From positions 1 to 64,000 of the forward strand of contig CAYUIQ010000009.1 in NCBI GenBank assembly GCA_964444795.1: 64,000 nt of DNA, in the 5' to 3' direction. Shown here one piece after another: positions 17,192-25,503 of this stretch; position 1 is the first letter of the stretch, and every line of letters begins with the position of its first letter. The stretch comes from JABMRP01 sp964444795 (GTDB taxonomy: Bacteria > Planctomycetota > Planctomycetia > Pirellulales > Thermoguttaceae). A program made the position numbers and the translations under genes. The notes beneath the pieces were generated by a model that saw only the letters and a program-made list of their open reading frames with translations, was not told the DNA's origin and made no database searches.

Positions 17192-18346
17192 ATGCCGATG
17201 GAAAACTGCCTTTCGGCTGAGGATCAGCGCCGGCTGGACGAACTGCACGAGCGGATCGCCGGCGAGGCGGCTACCTTCGTGGGCTATCCGTGCAATGCGG
17301 TCTTCGACTACAGCCCGCTGTTCCGCTTCTTGGCCTATCCGATCAACAACGTCGGCGATCCCTTCGTGCCGAGCAATTTTCATCTCAATACGCACCAGTT
17401 CGAGTGCGAGGTGTTGGAGATCTTTCGCGGGCTTACGCACGCCCCGGATGATTCGTTTTGGGGCTACGTGACCGGCGGCGGCACGGAAGGCAATATGTAC
17501 GGCATCTTCCTCGCCCGGGAGCTGTTTCCCGAGGGGTTGGTCTACTACAGCGAAGACACGCATTACTCGGTCAATAAGATCCTCCGCTGTCTGCACGTGC
17601 GCAACATCATGATTAAGAGCCGGTCCGACGGGCGGATCGACTTGGAGGACCTGCGCGAGACGATCCGCATCCATCGCGACGTGCCGCCGATCATTTTCGC
17701 CAACATCGGGACGACGATGAAAGGCGCGGTCGACGATCTGGACGGCATCCGCGAGATTCTCGAAGATCTGGCCGTCCCCCAGTATTACATCCACGCCGAC
17801 GCGGCGCTGAGCGGCATGATCCTGCCTTTTGTCGACGACCCGCAGCCGTGGGATTTTGCCGCGGGCATCGACAGTATCTCGATCAGCGGCCACAAGATGA
17901 TCGGTTCGCCGCTGCCCTGCGGTGTGGCGCTGGCGCTGAAGGCGAACGTCGACCGGATCGCCCGGCGTGTGGAATACGTCGATTCGCTCGACACGACCAT
18001 TGCCGGATCGCGCAATGCGATTACCCCGTTGTTTCTGTGGTACGCGTTTCACACCGTGGGGCTCGCTGGGCTTCGCCGCCGGCTCGATGCATGTTTCGAG
18101 TTGGCCGACTACGCAGTCCGCCGGCTGAAGGAAGTGGGCCATCATGCCTGGCGGCATCGCAACTCGATCACCGTGGTGCTCGATCGGCCGTCGATGCCGT
18201 TGATCGTTAAGTGGCAATTGGCCGCACACCACGACGTCGCCCATATCATGGTCATGCCGCACGTCAGCCGCGAGTTGATCGATCGTCTGGTCGACGATAT
18301 TGCCCGCGACACTCCCGACACGCCCCGGCAGGAGCCGCCGTCATGA
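17192..18346 (+). CDS. hdc: PLP-dependent histidine (or serine) decarboxylase
   Basis: A 384-residue group II decarboxylase that closely follows bacterial PLP histidine decarboxylases: WGYVTGGGTEGNMYG, LVYYSEDTHYSVNKI, PIIFANIGTTMKGAVDD, HADAALSGMILPFVDD, and the PLP-lysine motif SISGHKMIGSPLPCG (Lys near 235). The same family includes plant serine decarboxylases, so the substrate could be histidine (giving histamine and CO2) or serine (giving ethanolamine). The start at ATG 17192 has GGAG upstream and gives the family length; the longer open frame crosses a palindrome and another gene. Its stop overlaps the next ATG (ATGA), implying translational coupling to the ACT protein. Confidence 0.9.
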   Translation: MPMENCLSAEDQRRLDELHERIAGEAATFVGYPCNAVFDYSPLFRFLAYPINNVGDPFVPSNFHLNTHQFECEVLEIFRGLTHAPDDSFWGYVTGGGTEGNMYGIFLARELFPEGLVYYSEDTHYSVNKILRCLHVRNIMIKSRSDGRIDLEDLRETIRIHRDVPPIIFANIGTTMKGAVDDLDGIREILEDLAVPQYYIHADAALSGMILPFVDDPQPWDFAAGIDSISISGHKMIGSPLPCGVALALKANVDRIARRVEYVDSLDTTIAGSRNAITPLFLWYAFHTVGLAGLRRRLDACFELADYAVRRLKEVGHHAWRHRNSITVVLDRPSMPLIVKWQLAAHHDVAHIMVMPHVSRELIDRLVDDIARDTPDTPRQEPPS

Positions 18347-18735
18347 AACAGATCACGATCGTCAGCGAAAACCGCCCCGGCATCTTGGCCGAGATCACCG
18401 AGGCGATCGCCTCCGCCGGGGTCAATCTGGAAACGATCGACGTCGAAACAATCGCCGGCTCGGCCGTGGCGATTCTCACGGTCGACAAGTACGACGCCGC
18501 CCTCCGCGCGCTGGAGCAAACGCCCTTCAAAGCGGTGAGCGAAGACGCCATCGTCGTAAAGCTCGAAGACCGCCCCGGCGAGTTGGCCCGGATCACTCGG
18601 CGTTTCAAAGAAGCCAAGATCAACATGCGCAGCGTCCGTTTCCTGCGCCGCGACCAGAACCAGGCACTCGTGGCCATCAGCACCGAGCGGACCGCCGAGG
18701 CGATGGAGTTGGTGAAGGACGTGATGATTTCGTGA
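18343..18735 (+). CDS. Tandem ACT-domain protein
   Basis: A 130-residue protein consisting of two ACT domains: residues 2-66 (ITIVSENRPGILAEITEAI...) and 70-130 (IVVKLEDRPGELARITRRF...). The RPG turn that begins amino-acid-binding sites is present in both. ACT tandems usually sense amino acids and regulate enzymes. The ATG overlaps the stop of the decarboxylase gene by ATGA, and an AGGAG lies just upstream inside that gene. The tight coupling suggests it regulates or reports on the decarboxylase substrate; this is inference. Confidence 0.9.
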   Translation: MKQITIVSENRPGILAEITEAIASAGVNLETIDVETIAGSAVAILTVDKYDAALRALEQTPFKAVSEDAIVVKLEDRPGELARITRRFKEAKINMRSVRFLRRDQNQALVAISTERTAEAMELVKDVMIS

Positions 18736-18782
18736 GCGATGATGCACGACCGTTCGATTCCTCGCAACGAAGGAGAAGACCG

Positions 18783-18968
18783 ATGTTGGAGTGGTTGATC
18801 AACATGCCCTGGAAGCTGCGGCTGATTCTTTCCGGTATTTTCCTGATGATCTCCACGGTTCTGGCACTAGCGGGATACATTTGGCCCTGGGGCTGGGGCG
18901 TCGGCGTCGTCTTGCTGATGTTCGGCGGGCCTTCGCTGTCGGAGAAGAAGGGCTATCGGGATTATTGA
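18783..18968 (+). CDS. Small membrane protein, 61 residues
   Basis: Starts at ATG 18783 with GAAGGAG at a good distance. It has two hydrophobic segments (about residues 12-32 and 34-47) separated by a short turn containing YIWPWGWG, and a charged tail SEKKGYRDY. It is probably an inner-membrane hairpin. It lies 47 bp after the ACT gene and may be the third gene of the operon. No family is recognised. Confidence 0.65.
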   Translation: MLEWLINMPWKLRLILSGIFLMISTVLALAGYIWPWGWGVGVVLLMFGGPSLSEKKGYRDY

Positions 18969-19011
18969 AGAACGTCGATCTCCAGTTTCCGAAACAGTCG
19001 TGTCGCGGGAA

Positions 19012-19031
19012 GTACGGGTTCCTCTTCTCTG
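19012..19031 (+). repeat. Third copy of the GTACGGGTTCC repeat
   Basis: Twenty bases identical to the left arm at 14941; the preceding bases GCGGGAA also resemble those next to the right arm at 15035. Confidence 0.75.
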
Positions 19032-19128
19032 ACCCGAAGGCGCGCACCCGAACAGGCCGTAGGGTGGGAAACTCGTAGCGCTGGCCGACCATGGAGTCTC
19101 GGCGAGTTGCTGAAAGGAGAAGCCTGCA

Positions 19129-19659
19129 ATGGAAATGAGCAGACGATTCGTCACGGGACCACTTGGCAAAGCTGTCCTTTTTGCTGTGTGCGTCTTTGTC
19201 ATTGCTCTGTTTTGGCCCGTGCCTGATGTGAACGTACGGCTCACGGCAATGGCGGTCATCGTTTCCGTCATTTCTCTAGTTTCTAGCGGCTTCATGTTCG
19301 TTCGATCTCACACAATCAGTATGAAGCCCGTTCTCGTATTCACAAAGGCTGACGCTGATGACGACAACGCGAGGTGGTTTGTGCGTAACGTCGGCAACGG
19401 ACCTGCGATCAACATTGTCGTGGCGAAACGAGATGAGGGGGGCGAATGGAAAGATAATGCGAGCATTCCAACGCTGGCTCCCGGTACCCACTTCCCGACT
19501 AAACTTGGCGGGAGTGAACTTCAGTGCGACTACTTCGATATTGACGAAAGCCCCTACTCATCACGGTGCAAGAACTGGATCACGACTTTCCCGAAGAAGG
19601 AACCGTTGCCGAGATCTTCCAAGATAACCAGACGCAGAGGACTGCCCAGCAACGTGTGA
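19129..19659 (+). CDS. Hypothetical membrane protein
   Basis: A 176-residue protein with a GAAAGGAG before the start. Two transmembrane helices (about residues 13-30 and 36-58) are followed by a soluble beta-rich domain with FVRNVGNGPAINIVV, a pattern seen in many uncharacterised membrane-anchored proteins. The last 30 residues are basic and do not look like a natural domain end, so a recent frameshift or truncation near 19570 is possible. Composition is less GC-rich than the core genes, as in the neighbouring nuclease-like gene. Confidence 0.6.
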   Translation: MEMSRRFVTGPLGKAVLFAVCVFVIALFWPVPDVNVRLTAMAVIVSVISLVSSGFMFVRSHTISMKPVLVFTKADADDDNARWFVRNVGNGPAINIVVAKRDEGGEWKDNASIPTLAPGTHFPTKLGGSELQCDYFDIDESPYSSRCKNWITTFPKKEPLPRSSKITRRRGLPSNV

Positions 19660-20116
19660 TTCACGAAACCAGTTGCGTCGAGTGGCTGGCGGCAAGGCTG
19701 ATTGGGGCACAAGAACGGGTCGCCTCACTTTCTCTTGTCCTTCGAGCCGATCTGGCTCTCTTGCTCTGCATGGCAACGCCGAAATGGGACGCAGACCTTT
19801 CTCACGCCCAAATAACAGTACTCCGCAAGATGGGTCTCTGTCTCCCCCGGAAGGGGAGCGTCTAAACCGGATGTAGTGAAGACGTCTGTGATTTGACCCC
19901 AGAAAACAAGCGTTGCGCGAAAACAACTGTGGAAGATGGGCTAAGAGCCAGGGGGCGGCCGAAGAAGCAAAAGCAGCCCGCCCCGTTTCTTTAGCCAAGA
20001 GTAGCCTGCCCCCTTTTTCATCCCCTTTTTTCACCCTGTTGCTACTCGCTTGTTTAACGGCTACAGTAGGGACAGCCAAAGGGATAATTCTCAGAGTCTT
20101 TTCGGAGGGGAGCAAA
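19660..20116. other. 457-bp gap with nested palindromes
   Basis: No gene is supported. Near 19940-20020 there are nested inverted repeats (GGGCTAA...TTAGCC outside; AGGGGGC...GCCCCCT inside, the latter followed by five Ts) that could act as a terminator or be the scar of an insertion. The nuclease-like gene downstream starts at an ATG with GAGGGGAG upstream. Confidence 0.4.
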
Positions 20117-21229
20117 ATGGATCTCATCGACCGATTGAGGGATCTCGCGGCACGGAAGGCAAAGCAGATCGAACACCTTCAGACGGAAGAAGCCACGAAA
20201 ACGGCGCTAGTGCTGCCATTCATAAACACGCTCGGATACAACGTGTTTGATCCTACGCAAGTGGTGCCGGAGTTCACATCGGACGTGGGCACAAAGAAGG
20301 GGGAAAAGGTCGATTATGCCATTATGCGTGATGCAAAGCCGATCATTTTGATTGAATGCAAAGTCCTAAACGCAGACCTTGACAAAGAACACACGTCGCA
20401 GCTCTACCGTTATTTCTCCGTGACTGATGCGCGTTTTGGAATCCTTACGGACGGCATTATTTATCGCTTCTACTCGGACTTGGAAGAGCCGAACAAGATG
20501 GACAGCAAGCCGTTTCTGGAGTTCAATCTGCTTGGTTTTGATGAAAAGGTGGTGGAGGAACTCAAGAAATTCACGGCTGAGGGTTTCGACCTGGAAAACA
20601 TTCTCTCAACAGCTAGTGACTTGAAGTACACAAAGGGTATCAAGCGAGTATTGACGGAAGAGTGGGTAAATCCCTCCGAGAAACTCGTCAAGTTATTCGC
20701 TCGTCGGGTGTATTCGGGAATGATGACTCAATCCGTTCGAGAACAGTTTACCGCGATCACAAAGCAGGCTCTCCACGAGTTTGTTAGCGAAAGAGTAAAC
20801 GAGCGATTGAAGTCTGCGCTGGAAGGTCCTAAGGAAGACATTGAGGGTAAACAAGAGGGGGAGGAAGAGACGGAACCAGTCGAAAGCAAGATTGTCACCA
20901 CCGAGGAAGAGATGGAGGGGTACTACATCGTGAAGGCAATCGTATCAGAGATTGCCGATTCCAGACGCGTGTTTATGCGAGATACCATTAACTATTGTGG
21001 CGTTCTTCTTGACGATACAAACAGAAAGCCGATTTGCCGACTACACTTCAATAACTCAGCGAAAAAGCTAGTTGGGACCTTTGATGGGAAGAAAGAAACC
21101 AGGACCCCGATTGCCGAAGTTGCAGAACTGTTCAACTTTGCAGGCGAGATAAAGCGCGCCGTGCTGGCATATGATGGAAAACTGGAGCCAGAGGAAAGTG
21201 AGACGGGTTCGGGACATTCTGGGGCCTAG
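20117..21229 (+). CDS. Orphan HsdR-N-type PD-(D/E)XK nuclease-like protein
   Basis: A 370-residue protein. The N-terminal 150 residues match the type I restriction enzyme R-subunit N-terminal domain (HSDR_N_2): TKTALVLPFINTLGYNVFDP, then VDYAIMRDAKPIILIECK, giving the Asp near 66 and the E-C-K at about 80-82 of a PD-(D/E)XK nuclease. The helicase motor of HsdR is absent; instead there is a charged linker (about 240-260) and a C-terminal domain of about 110 residues that I do not recognise. No methylase or specificity gene is adjacent. Base composition is clearly lower in GC than in surrounding genes, which suggests horizontal gain, perhaps from a phage or defence region. Confidence 0.8.
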   Translation: MDLIDRLRDLAARKAKQIEHLQTEEATKTALVLPFINTLGYNVFDPTQVVPEFTSDVGTKKGEKVDYAIMRDAKPIILIECKVLNADLDKEHTSQLYRYFSVTDARFGILTDGIIYRFYSDLEEPNKMDSKPFLEFNLLGFDEKVVEELKKFTAEGFDLENILSTASDLKYTKGIKRVLTEEWVNPSEKLVKLFARRVYSGMMTQSVREQFTAITKQALHEFVSERVNERLKSALEGPKEDIEGKQEGEEETEPVESKIVTTEEEMEGYYIVKAIVSEIADSRRVFMRDTINYCGVLLDDTNRKPICRLHFNNSAKKLVGTFDGKKETRTPIAEVAELFNFAGEIKRAVLAYDGKLEPEESETGSGHSGA

Positions 21230-21324
21230 CACCTGTTCCTCCAATATCTGCAACCCCGGCCACTCAATCGCGGCATCGAACACAAGAAGGAGTCACGCTA
21301 CTTTTTTCTCGCAGGAGTCCTGTC

Positions 21325-22368
21325 ATGCACGATTCCGAACCGAGGCGCCGCGTCTTTAACTGGGTCGAACTGCTCGGCCTCGTTCTTATCATTGGCCCCC
21401 TGCTCGCCTTGCTGTTGCCGGCCCTCCTGCATACGCGTTCGGATGCCCGCCGACCGGCGTGTGCCAACAATATGAAGCAACTCGGCACGGCCCTGCACAA
21501 CTACGCACATCGGCACGGGGCGTTTCCTCCGGCCAGCATGGTCACGCGCGACGCCGATGGCCGGATCACGGCCGTGGACGGCTGGAGTTGGACCACGCTC
21601 ATCCTGCCGGAGACGGAAAACAAGGCGGTCTACGAACTGGCCGACATCCACGCCGACAAGCCGGGCGATACGTCCAACGCGGCGGTCCGCGAGGTGTTGA
21701 ACACGTCGATTGGCGAGTTGATCTGTCCCAGTTACGACGGCCCGCGATATGCCGATCCGAAGGCGAAAGCCGGCGCCATCACCAACTACAAGGCAATGGG
21801 TGCTACGCACTGGGAAAGCCTGTCGGTGGCCACGGCCGGGCCGGAAGTGCCGAAGTACCTCGCTGGGAAAAAGGGTAAACACCCCGATGGCGCCATGTAC
21901 CCGGCCTCGGCCCACAAGCCGGAAGACTTCAAACGCGACGGCACGAGCCGGACGATCTTCATCACCGAAACCACCGAACCGGTGGCCGCCCGTTGGGCCG
22001 TGGGCAGCGAAGCGACGCTGGTGGGGCTGCCGCCGAGCGTGACGTTCGCGCTGCCCACATTCGCTTCTGGAAGGCCGGTGAGCTATTACGCTCCCACCGG
22101 TTTCGACGGGAAGTATGGCGATGAAAACTGCCTGGACGCGCCGAGGACCTACCTCGACTGGGACTACGAGGATCCGGACGACGGTCCCTATCTGCCGGGT
22201 AAGAACCAGGGGACCTTTGGCCCCGGTAGCCCTCACCCGGGCATGGTCAACCACCTATTCGTCGACGCCAAAGTGCATTCGATCAGCACCGACATCGACC
22301 CGGCGCTCTACATGTTCCTTATCACCCGCGACGGCGGCGATCCGACGGGGGAGTTCTTCAAGGACTGA
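21325..22368 (+). CDS. DUF1559-domain protein with altered pilin-like N-terminus
   Basis: A 347-residue protein. The type IV pilin-like start of DUF1559 proteins is recognisable but changed: FNWVELLGLVLIIGPLLALLLPALL in place of a GFTLVELLVVIAII-type motif, so the glycine-phenylalanine prepilin peptidase site is missing while the Glu is kept. DUF1559 hallmarks follow: CANNMKQLGTALHNY, AFPPAS, and near the C-terminus GPGSPHPGMVNHLFVDAKVH. DUF1559 proteins are a large planctomycete-specific group, exported and of unknown function. A CAGGAG lies 8 bases before the ATG. A GC hairpin follows the stop. Confidence 0.88.
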   Translation: MHDSEPRRRVFNWVELLGLVLIIGPLLALLLPALLHTRSDARRPACANNMKQLGTALHNYAHRHGAFPPASMVTRDADGRITAVDGWSWTTLILPETENKAVYELADIHADKPGDTSNAAVREVLNTSIGELICPSYDGPRYADPKAKAGAITNYKAMGATHWESLSVATAGPEVPKYLAGKKGKHPDGAMYPASAHKPEDFKRDGTSRTIFITETTEPVAARWAVGSEATLVGLPPSVTFALPTFASGRPVSYYAPTGFDGKYGDENCLDAPRTYLDWDYEDPDDGPYLPGKNQGTFGPGSPHPGMVNHLFVDAKVHSISTDIDPALYMFLITRDGGDPTGEFFKD

Positions 22369-22370
22369 GC

Positions 22371-22392
22371 CTCCGCCCAAAGTGAGGCGGGG
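22371..22392. terminator. GC hairpin after the DUF1559 gene
   Basis: CTCCGCC pairs with GGCGGGG (one G-T-type mismatch) right after the stop codon; there is no T-run. Confidence 0.4.
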
Positions 22393-22561
22393 GGCGGGAT
22401 TGTCACTGGGGCGACGTGATACGTTGCGGCCTTGTGGTCTCATGTGAAAGACATCAAAATGGGGGGAATGACAATGCAGTGATTGTGTCCGGAGACTTCC
22501 TCAGTCGACAGCCTCTTTCTTTGGCATGGAAGAATTGCTGCAACTCGTTTTCTATAAATAC

Positions 22562-22591
22562 GTTACGAGCATCCCCTAAGAAAACACATCC
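22562..22591. repeat. 30-nt GTTACGAGCA motif, copy 2
   Basis: Matches 6846-6875 at about 24 of 30 positions. It lies about 20 bases upstream of the -35 box of the feo promoter; unlike copy 1 it is not part of a strong hairpin. Confidence 0.5.
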
Positions 22592-22610
22592 CTTTTCTTC
22601 AACGAAACCC

Positions 22611-22639
22611 TTGATTTACCGGAGGGAAACAGCTAAGAT
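22611..22639 (+). promoter_or_regulatory. feo operon promoter
   Basis: TTGATT (22611-22616), exactly 17 bases, then TAAGAT (22634-22639), placing transcription start near 22646 at the edge of the Fur box. The good fit and the context support a sigma70-type promoter. Confidence 0.6.
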
Positions 22640-22648
22640 CGTCGATTG

Positions 22649-22663
22649 TGAGACTGATTCTCA
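22649..22663. promoter_or_regulatory. Fur box upstream of feoA
   Basis: TGAGACTGATTCTCA is a 7-1-7 inverted repeat that fits the Fur consensus TGATAATNATTATCA at 11 of 14 defined positions. It lies just downstream of the predicted -10 box and about 65 bp before feoA, where iron-bound Fur would block transcription. Confidence 0.7.
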
Positions 22664-22727
22664 ATTTCCGTCTCAATTCGTTCGCCGGATGATGTCCGCT
22701 TGAAGCTGCACGCCGTTGGGAGTGTCC

Positions 22728-22967
22728 GTGGTACAAGAACTTGTCTCGCTGAACCGTCTGCTAGCCGGCCAGTCGGCCCGGGTGGGGAAAATCGTTGGCC
22801 GCGCTGATCACGTCCACCGGCTGGAAGAATTCGGAATCCGCGGGGGAACGAAAGTGCAGATGTTCCGGCCGGGCAACCCGTGTATCGTCCGTCTGGCCGG
22901 CAGCAAGTTCTGTCTCCGGGCCGACGACCTGCTTCGCGTGTTGGTTCGACCCGCCGCGGCCAGCTAG
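22728..22967 (+). CDS. feoA: Ferrous iron transport protein A
   Basis: A 79-residue SH3-like FeoA protein: LLAGQSARVGKIVG, then RLEEFGIRGGTKVQM and a C-terminal RLAGSKFCLRADDLLRVLV. It is a small cytoplasmic partner of FeoB. The GTG at 22728 was chosen because TTGGGAG lies 5 bases upstream; an in-frame TTG at 22716 and GTG at 22722 are alternatives. First gene of the iron operon, under a predicted Fur-controlled promoter, and followed by a REP-like hairpin before feoB. Confidence 0.9.
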   Translation: MVQELVSLNRLLAGQSARVGKIVGRADHVHRLEEFGIRGGTKVQMFRPGNPCIVRLAGSKFCLRADDLLRVLVRPAAAS

Positions 22968-22980
22968 GGGGGCGCGTGCA

Positions 22981-23005
22981 GTAGCCATCTCGCTGGAGCG
23001 AGATG
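22981..23005 (+). repeat. REP-like hairpin between feoA and feoB
   Basis: GTAGC followed by a perfect 8-bp stem (CATCTCGC / GCGAGATG) with a TGGA loop. It has the GTAG-plus-hairpin design of REP elements and could also modulate feoA/feoB message stability. Confidence 0.6.
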
Positions 23006-23037
23006 TGGCCCGAACAACTCTCCGCTCCCAGAAGCTC

Positions 23038-25293
23038 ATGCCCCCTGCGTCTGAACAAGCCATCTGGAACATTGCCCTGATCGGCAACCCCAATACGGGC
23101 AAGTCGACTCTGTTCGGCGCGCTGGTGGGCATTCACCAGCGGGTGGGCAACTACCCGGGCGTGACGGTCGAGAAGAAGACCGGCGAGTATCCACTGGAGG
23201 GCAGCCGCTTCGAACTGGTCGATCTGCCGGGGCTCTACAGCCTGGCGCCCCGATCGCGCGACGAAATGGTCGCCGTCGACCTGCTTATTCCGCGTGACAG
23301 TGCTGCTGCGACGATCGATGCCGTGGTCTGCGTGGTCGATGCCAGCAATCTCCAGCGGCATCTCTACCTGGTGAGCCAGATTCTCGAACTGGGGCTGCCG
23401 ACCGTGGTGGCTCTGAACATGCTCGACGTGGCCCAAGATCATGGCATCACGCTGGATGCCGAACGATTGGAGCAACGCTTGGGTGTGCCCGTGGTGCCGT
23501 TGCAGGCCCATCGGCGTATCGGAATCGACCAGCTCCGGACCGCCTTGGCGTCGGTCGTGGGGCGGGCGGCTCGTACGCCGGAAAGCCCCTTTCCCGAGGC
23601 GTTTCAGCGGGAAGTGACCCAAATGGAAGCCGAACTGGCCGATCGCCCGGTTTCCGAGAGCGAGAATCGCCCGCTGCCTCGCTATTTGGTCGAACGGCTG
23701 CTCCTGGACGTCAACGGATATTTGCAGGGCGTGTTGCTCGGCGAAGACGACCGGGAATCGGTCCAGCGGTTGGCCCAATCACGAGCCCGGCTGCGGGAAG
23801 CGGGGCTGGAAATCCCGGGCGTGGAAACCGCCTCGCGATACGACTGGGCGGAACAGATCCTCGAAGGCGTGGTCACGCAACCGCGCGAGTATCGGCGCAC
23901 GGCCTCCGATCGGATCGATCGGGTGTTGACCCATCGGTTCTGGGGGATGCTCCTGTTTGCCCTGGTGATGATCGTCTTGTTTCAGGCCGTTTTCTCGTGG
24001 GCCGAGCCGCTGATGGGCCTGATCGAGGACGGCCTGGGTACGGCCGGAGGGTGGGTCGAGTCGGGGATGCAACCGGGGCCCCTGCGCAGCCTGCTGGTCG
24101 ACGGCGTCATCGCCGGGGTGGGCGGCGTGTTGGTCTTCCTGCCGCAGATTCTCATCCTGTTTCTGTTCATCGCCGTTTTGGAGGACTGCGGGTACATGGC
24201 CCGGGCGGCCTTTCTCATGGACCGGGTGATGGTTCGCGTGGGGCTCAGCGGCAAGTCGTTCATTCCCATGCTCTCGTCGTTTGCCTGTGCGATTCCCGGC
24301 ATTATGGCCGCGCGGGTGATCGAGAACGAGCGAGACCGGCTGACCACGATCCTGGTCGCCCCGCTGATGACGTGCTCGGCTCGGTTGCCGGTCTATTCCA
24401 TGCTCATCGCCGCGTTTATCGTTCCGAACCACGCCTTCGCATTCGGGCTGCTGAGTTTGCAGGGGCTGGTACTGACCTCGCTGTACGTATTGGGGATCGT
24501 CACGGCGGTGGTCGCGGCGCTGGTGCTGAAGAAGACCATTCTCCGGTCCGAACCGACGCCGTTTCTGATGGAATTGCCCAGCTACAAGTGGCCCTCGGTT
24601 CGGACCGTCTGCTTTCGCGTGTTGCAGCGCGGCTGGGTCTTTCTCCGTTGCGCGGGGACGATGATTCTGGCGATTTCGATTGTGGTTTGGGCGGCCCTCT
24701 ACTACCCCCACGACAGCGAAACGGTCGAACCTCCGTTCCGCCGGCAACAGGAAGCGGTCGAAGCGCAGCTCGAAGGCCTTTCGCCCGGCGACCCCGCGGG
24801 AGCCGAACTGGAAGCGAAAATGGCGCGGATCGAGAACGAGATGGCCGGGGAGTATCAGCGGCGGAGTGTGTTGGGCAAGATGGGACAATGGATCGAGCCG
24901 GTCGTCAGGCCCTTGGGTTGGGACTGGCGGATCGGTTGCGCCGTGCTGGCTTCCTTTCCGGCCCGCGAGGTTGTGGTGGCCACGACCGGCGTGATCTTCA
25001 ATCTGGGCGAGGATTTCGATTCCGAAGCCGAGGAAGACGCCAAGCTGATGCGTGCTCGACTGCGCGCCGCTACCCGAGAAGGAACCGATCGGCCATTGTT
25101 TACAACCCCCGTGGCGCTTTCGCTGTTGGTCTTTTTCGCCCTGTGCGCCCAGTGTGCCGCCACGTTGGTGGTCATCCGCCGCGAGACCAATAGCTGGCGG
25201 TGGCCCTTGTTTACGTTTAGTTACATGACCGCGTTGGCCTATTTGGGAGCCCTGACCACGTACCAACTGGGTACGTGGATCTCCGGGCTGTAG
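23038..25293 (+). CDS. feoB: Ferrous iron transport protein B
   Basis: A 751-residue inner-membrane Fe(II) transporter. The N-terminal G domain has G1 GNPNTGKST (16-24), the VGNYPGVTVEK switch region, G3 DLPGLYSL and G4 NMLD. Two Gate domains follow with the FIPMLSSFACAIPGIMAAR and SFPAREVVVA motifs carrying the conserved cysteine and serine positions. The ATG at 23038 is the first good start; no strong Shine-Dalgarno is visible and coupling to feoA is interrupted by the REP-like hairpin. Regulation is presumably by the Fur box upstream of feoA. Confidence 0.96.
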   Translation: MPPASEQAIWNIALIGNPNTGKSTLFGALVGIHQRVGNYPGVTVEKKTGEYPLEGSRFELVDLPGLYSLAPRSRDEMVAVDLLIPRDSAAATIDAVVCVVDASNLQRHLYLVSQILELGLPTVVALNMLDVAQDHGITLDAERLEQRLGVPVVPLQAHRRIGIDQLRTALASVVGRAARTPESPFPEAFQREVTQMEAELADRPVSESENRPLPRYLVERLLLDVNGYLQGVLLGEDDRESVQRLAQSRARLREAGLEIPGVETASRYDWAEQILEGVVTQPREYRRTASDRIDRVLTHRFWGMLLFALVMIVLFQAVFSWAEPLMGLIEDGLGTAGGWVESGMQPGPLRSLLVDGVIAGVGGVLVFLPQILILFLFIAVLEDCGYMARAAFLMDRVMVRVGLSGKSFIPMLSSFACAIPGIMAARVIENERDRLTTILVAPLMTCSARLPVYSMLIAAFIVPNHAFAFGLLSLQGLVLTSLYVLGIVTAVVAALVLKKTILRSEPTPFLMELPSYKWPSVRTVCFRVLQRGWVFLRCAGTMILAISIVVWAALYYPHDSETVEPPFRRQQEAVEAQLEGLSPGDPAGAELEAKMARIENEMAGEYQRRSVLGKMGQWIEPVVRPLGWDWRIGCAVLASFPAREVVVATTGVIFNLGEDFDSEAEEDAKLMRARLRAATREGTDRPLFTTPVALSLLVFFALCAQCAATLVVIRRETNSWRWPLFTFSYMTALAYLGALTTYQLGTWISGL

Positions 25294-25325
25294 ACCTCCG
25301 TGCGTTTCCCAAGAGCGAGATTCCA

Positions 25326-25496
25326 ATGACCGTCGACGGGCAGAACATTATCGTTTCGGTTCTGGTGTTGGGCGCGATCGCGATGGTGGCCCGGCGCCTG
25401 TGGCGCCGGTGGAGCGAGACCGGCTGCGGCACCTGTCAGGGGTGCCCGAAGCGGGGGGCCGCGTCGAGCGGTTGCGATTCGCGCGACGACGGATGA
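25326..25496 (+). CDS. FeoB-associated Cys-rich membrane protein
   Basis: A 56-residue protein of the type found after feoB in many bacteria: one N-terminal transmembrane helix (NIIVSVLVLGAIAMVARRLW) followed by a cysteine cluster GCGTCQGCPKRG...GC. It may play the role of FeoC-like partners or bind iron at the transporter exit; this is unproven. It starts 32 bp after feoB and completes the operon. The Shine-Dalgarno is AAGAGCGAG, weak. Confidence 0.8.
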   Translation: MTVDGQNIIVSVLVLGAIAMVARRLWRRWSETGCGTCQGCPKRGAASSGCDSRDDG

Positions 25497-25503
25497 CGCC
25501 GGT

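Noticed and set aside
19566..19912. Possible gene between the membrane protein and the nuclease-like gene
   Set aside because: The open frames here have no ribosome binding site, no homology-like motifs and unnatural composition.
23779..25326. 515-codon minus-strand open frame
   Set aside because: Antisense to feoB; composition is Gln/His/Arg-rich shadow sequence.
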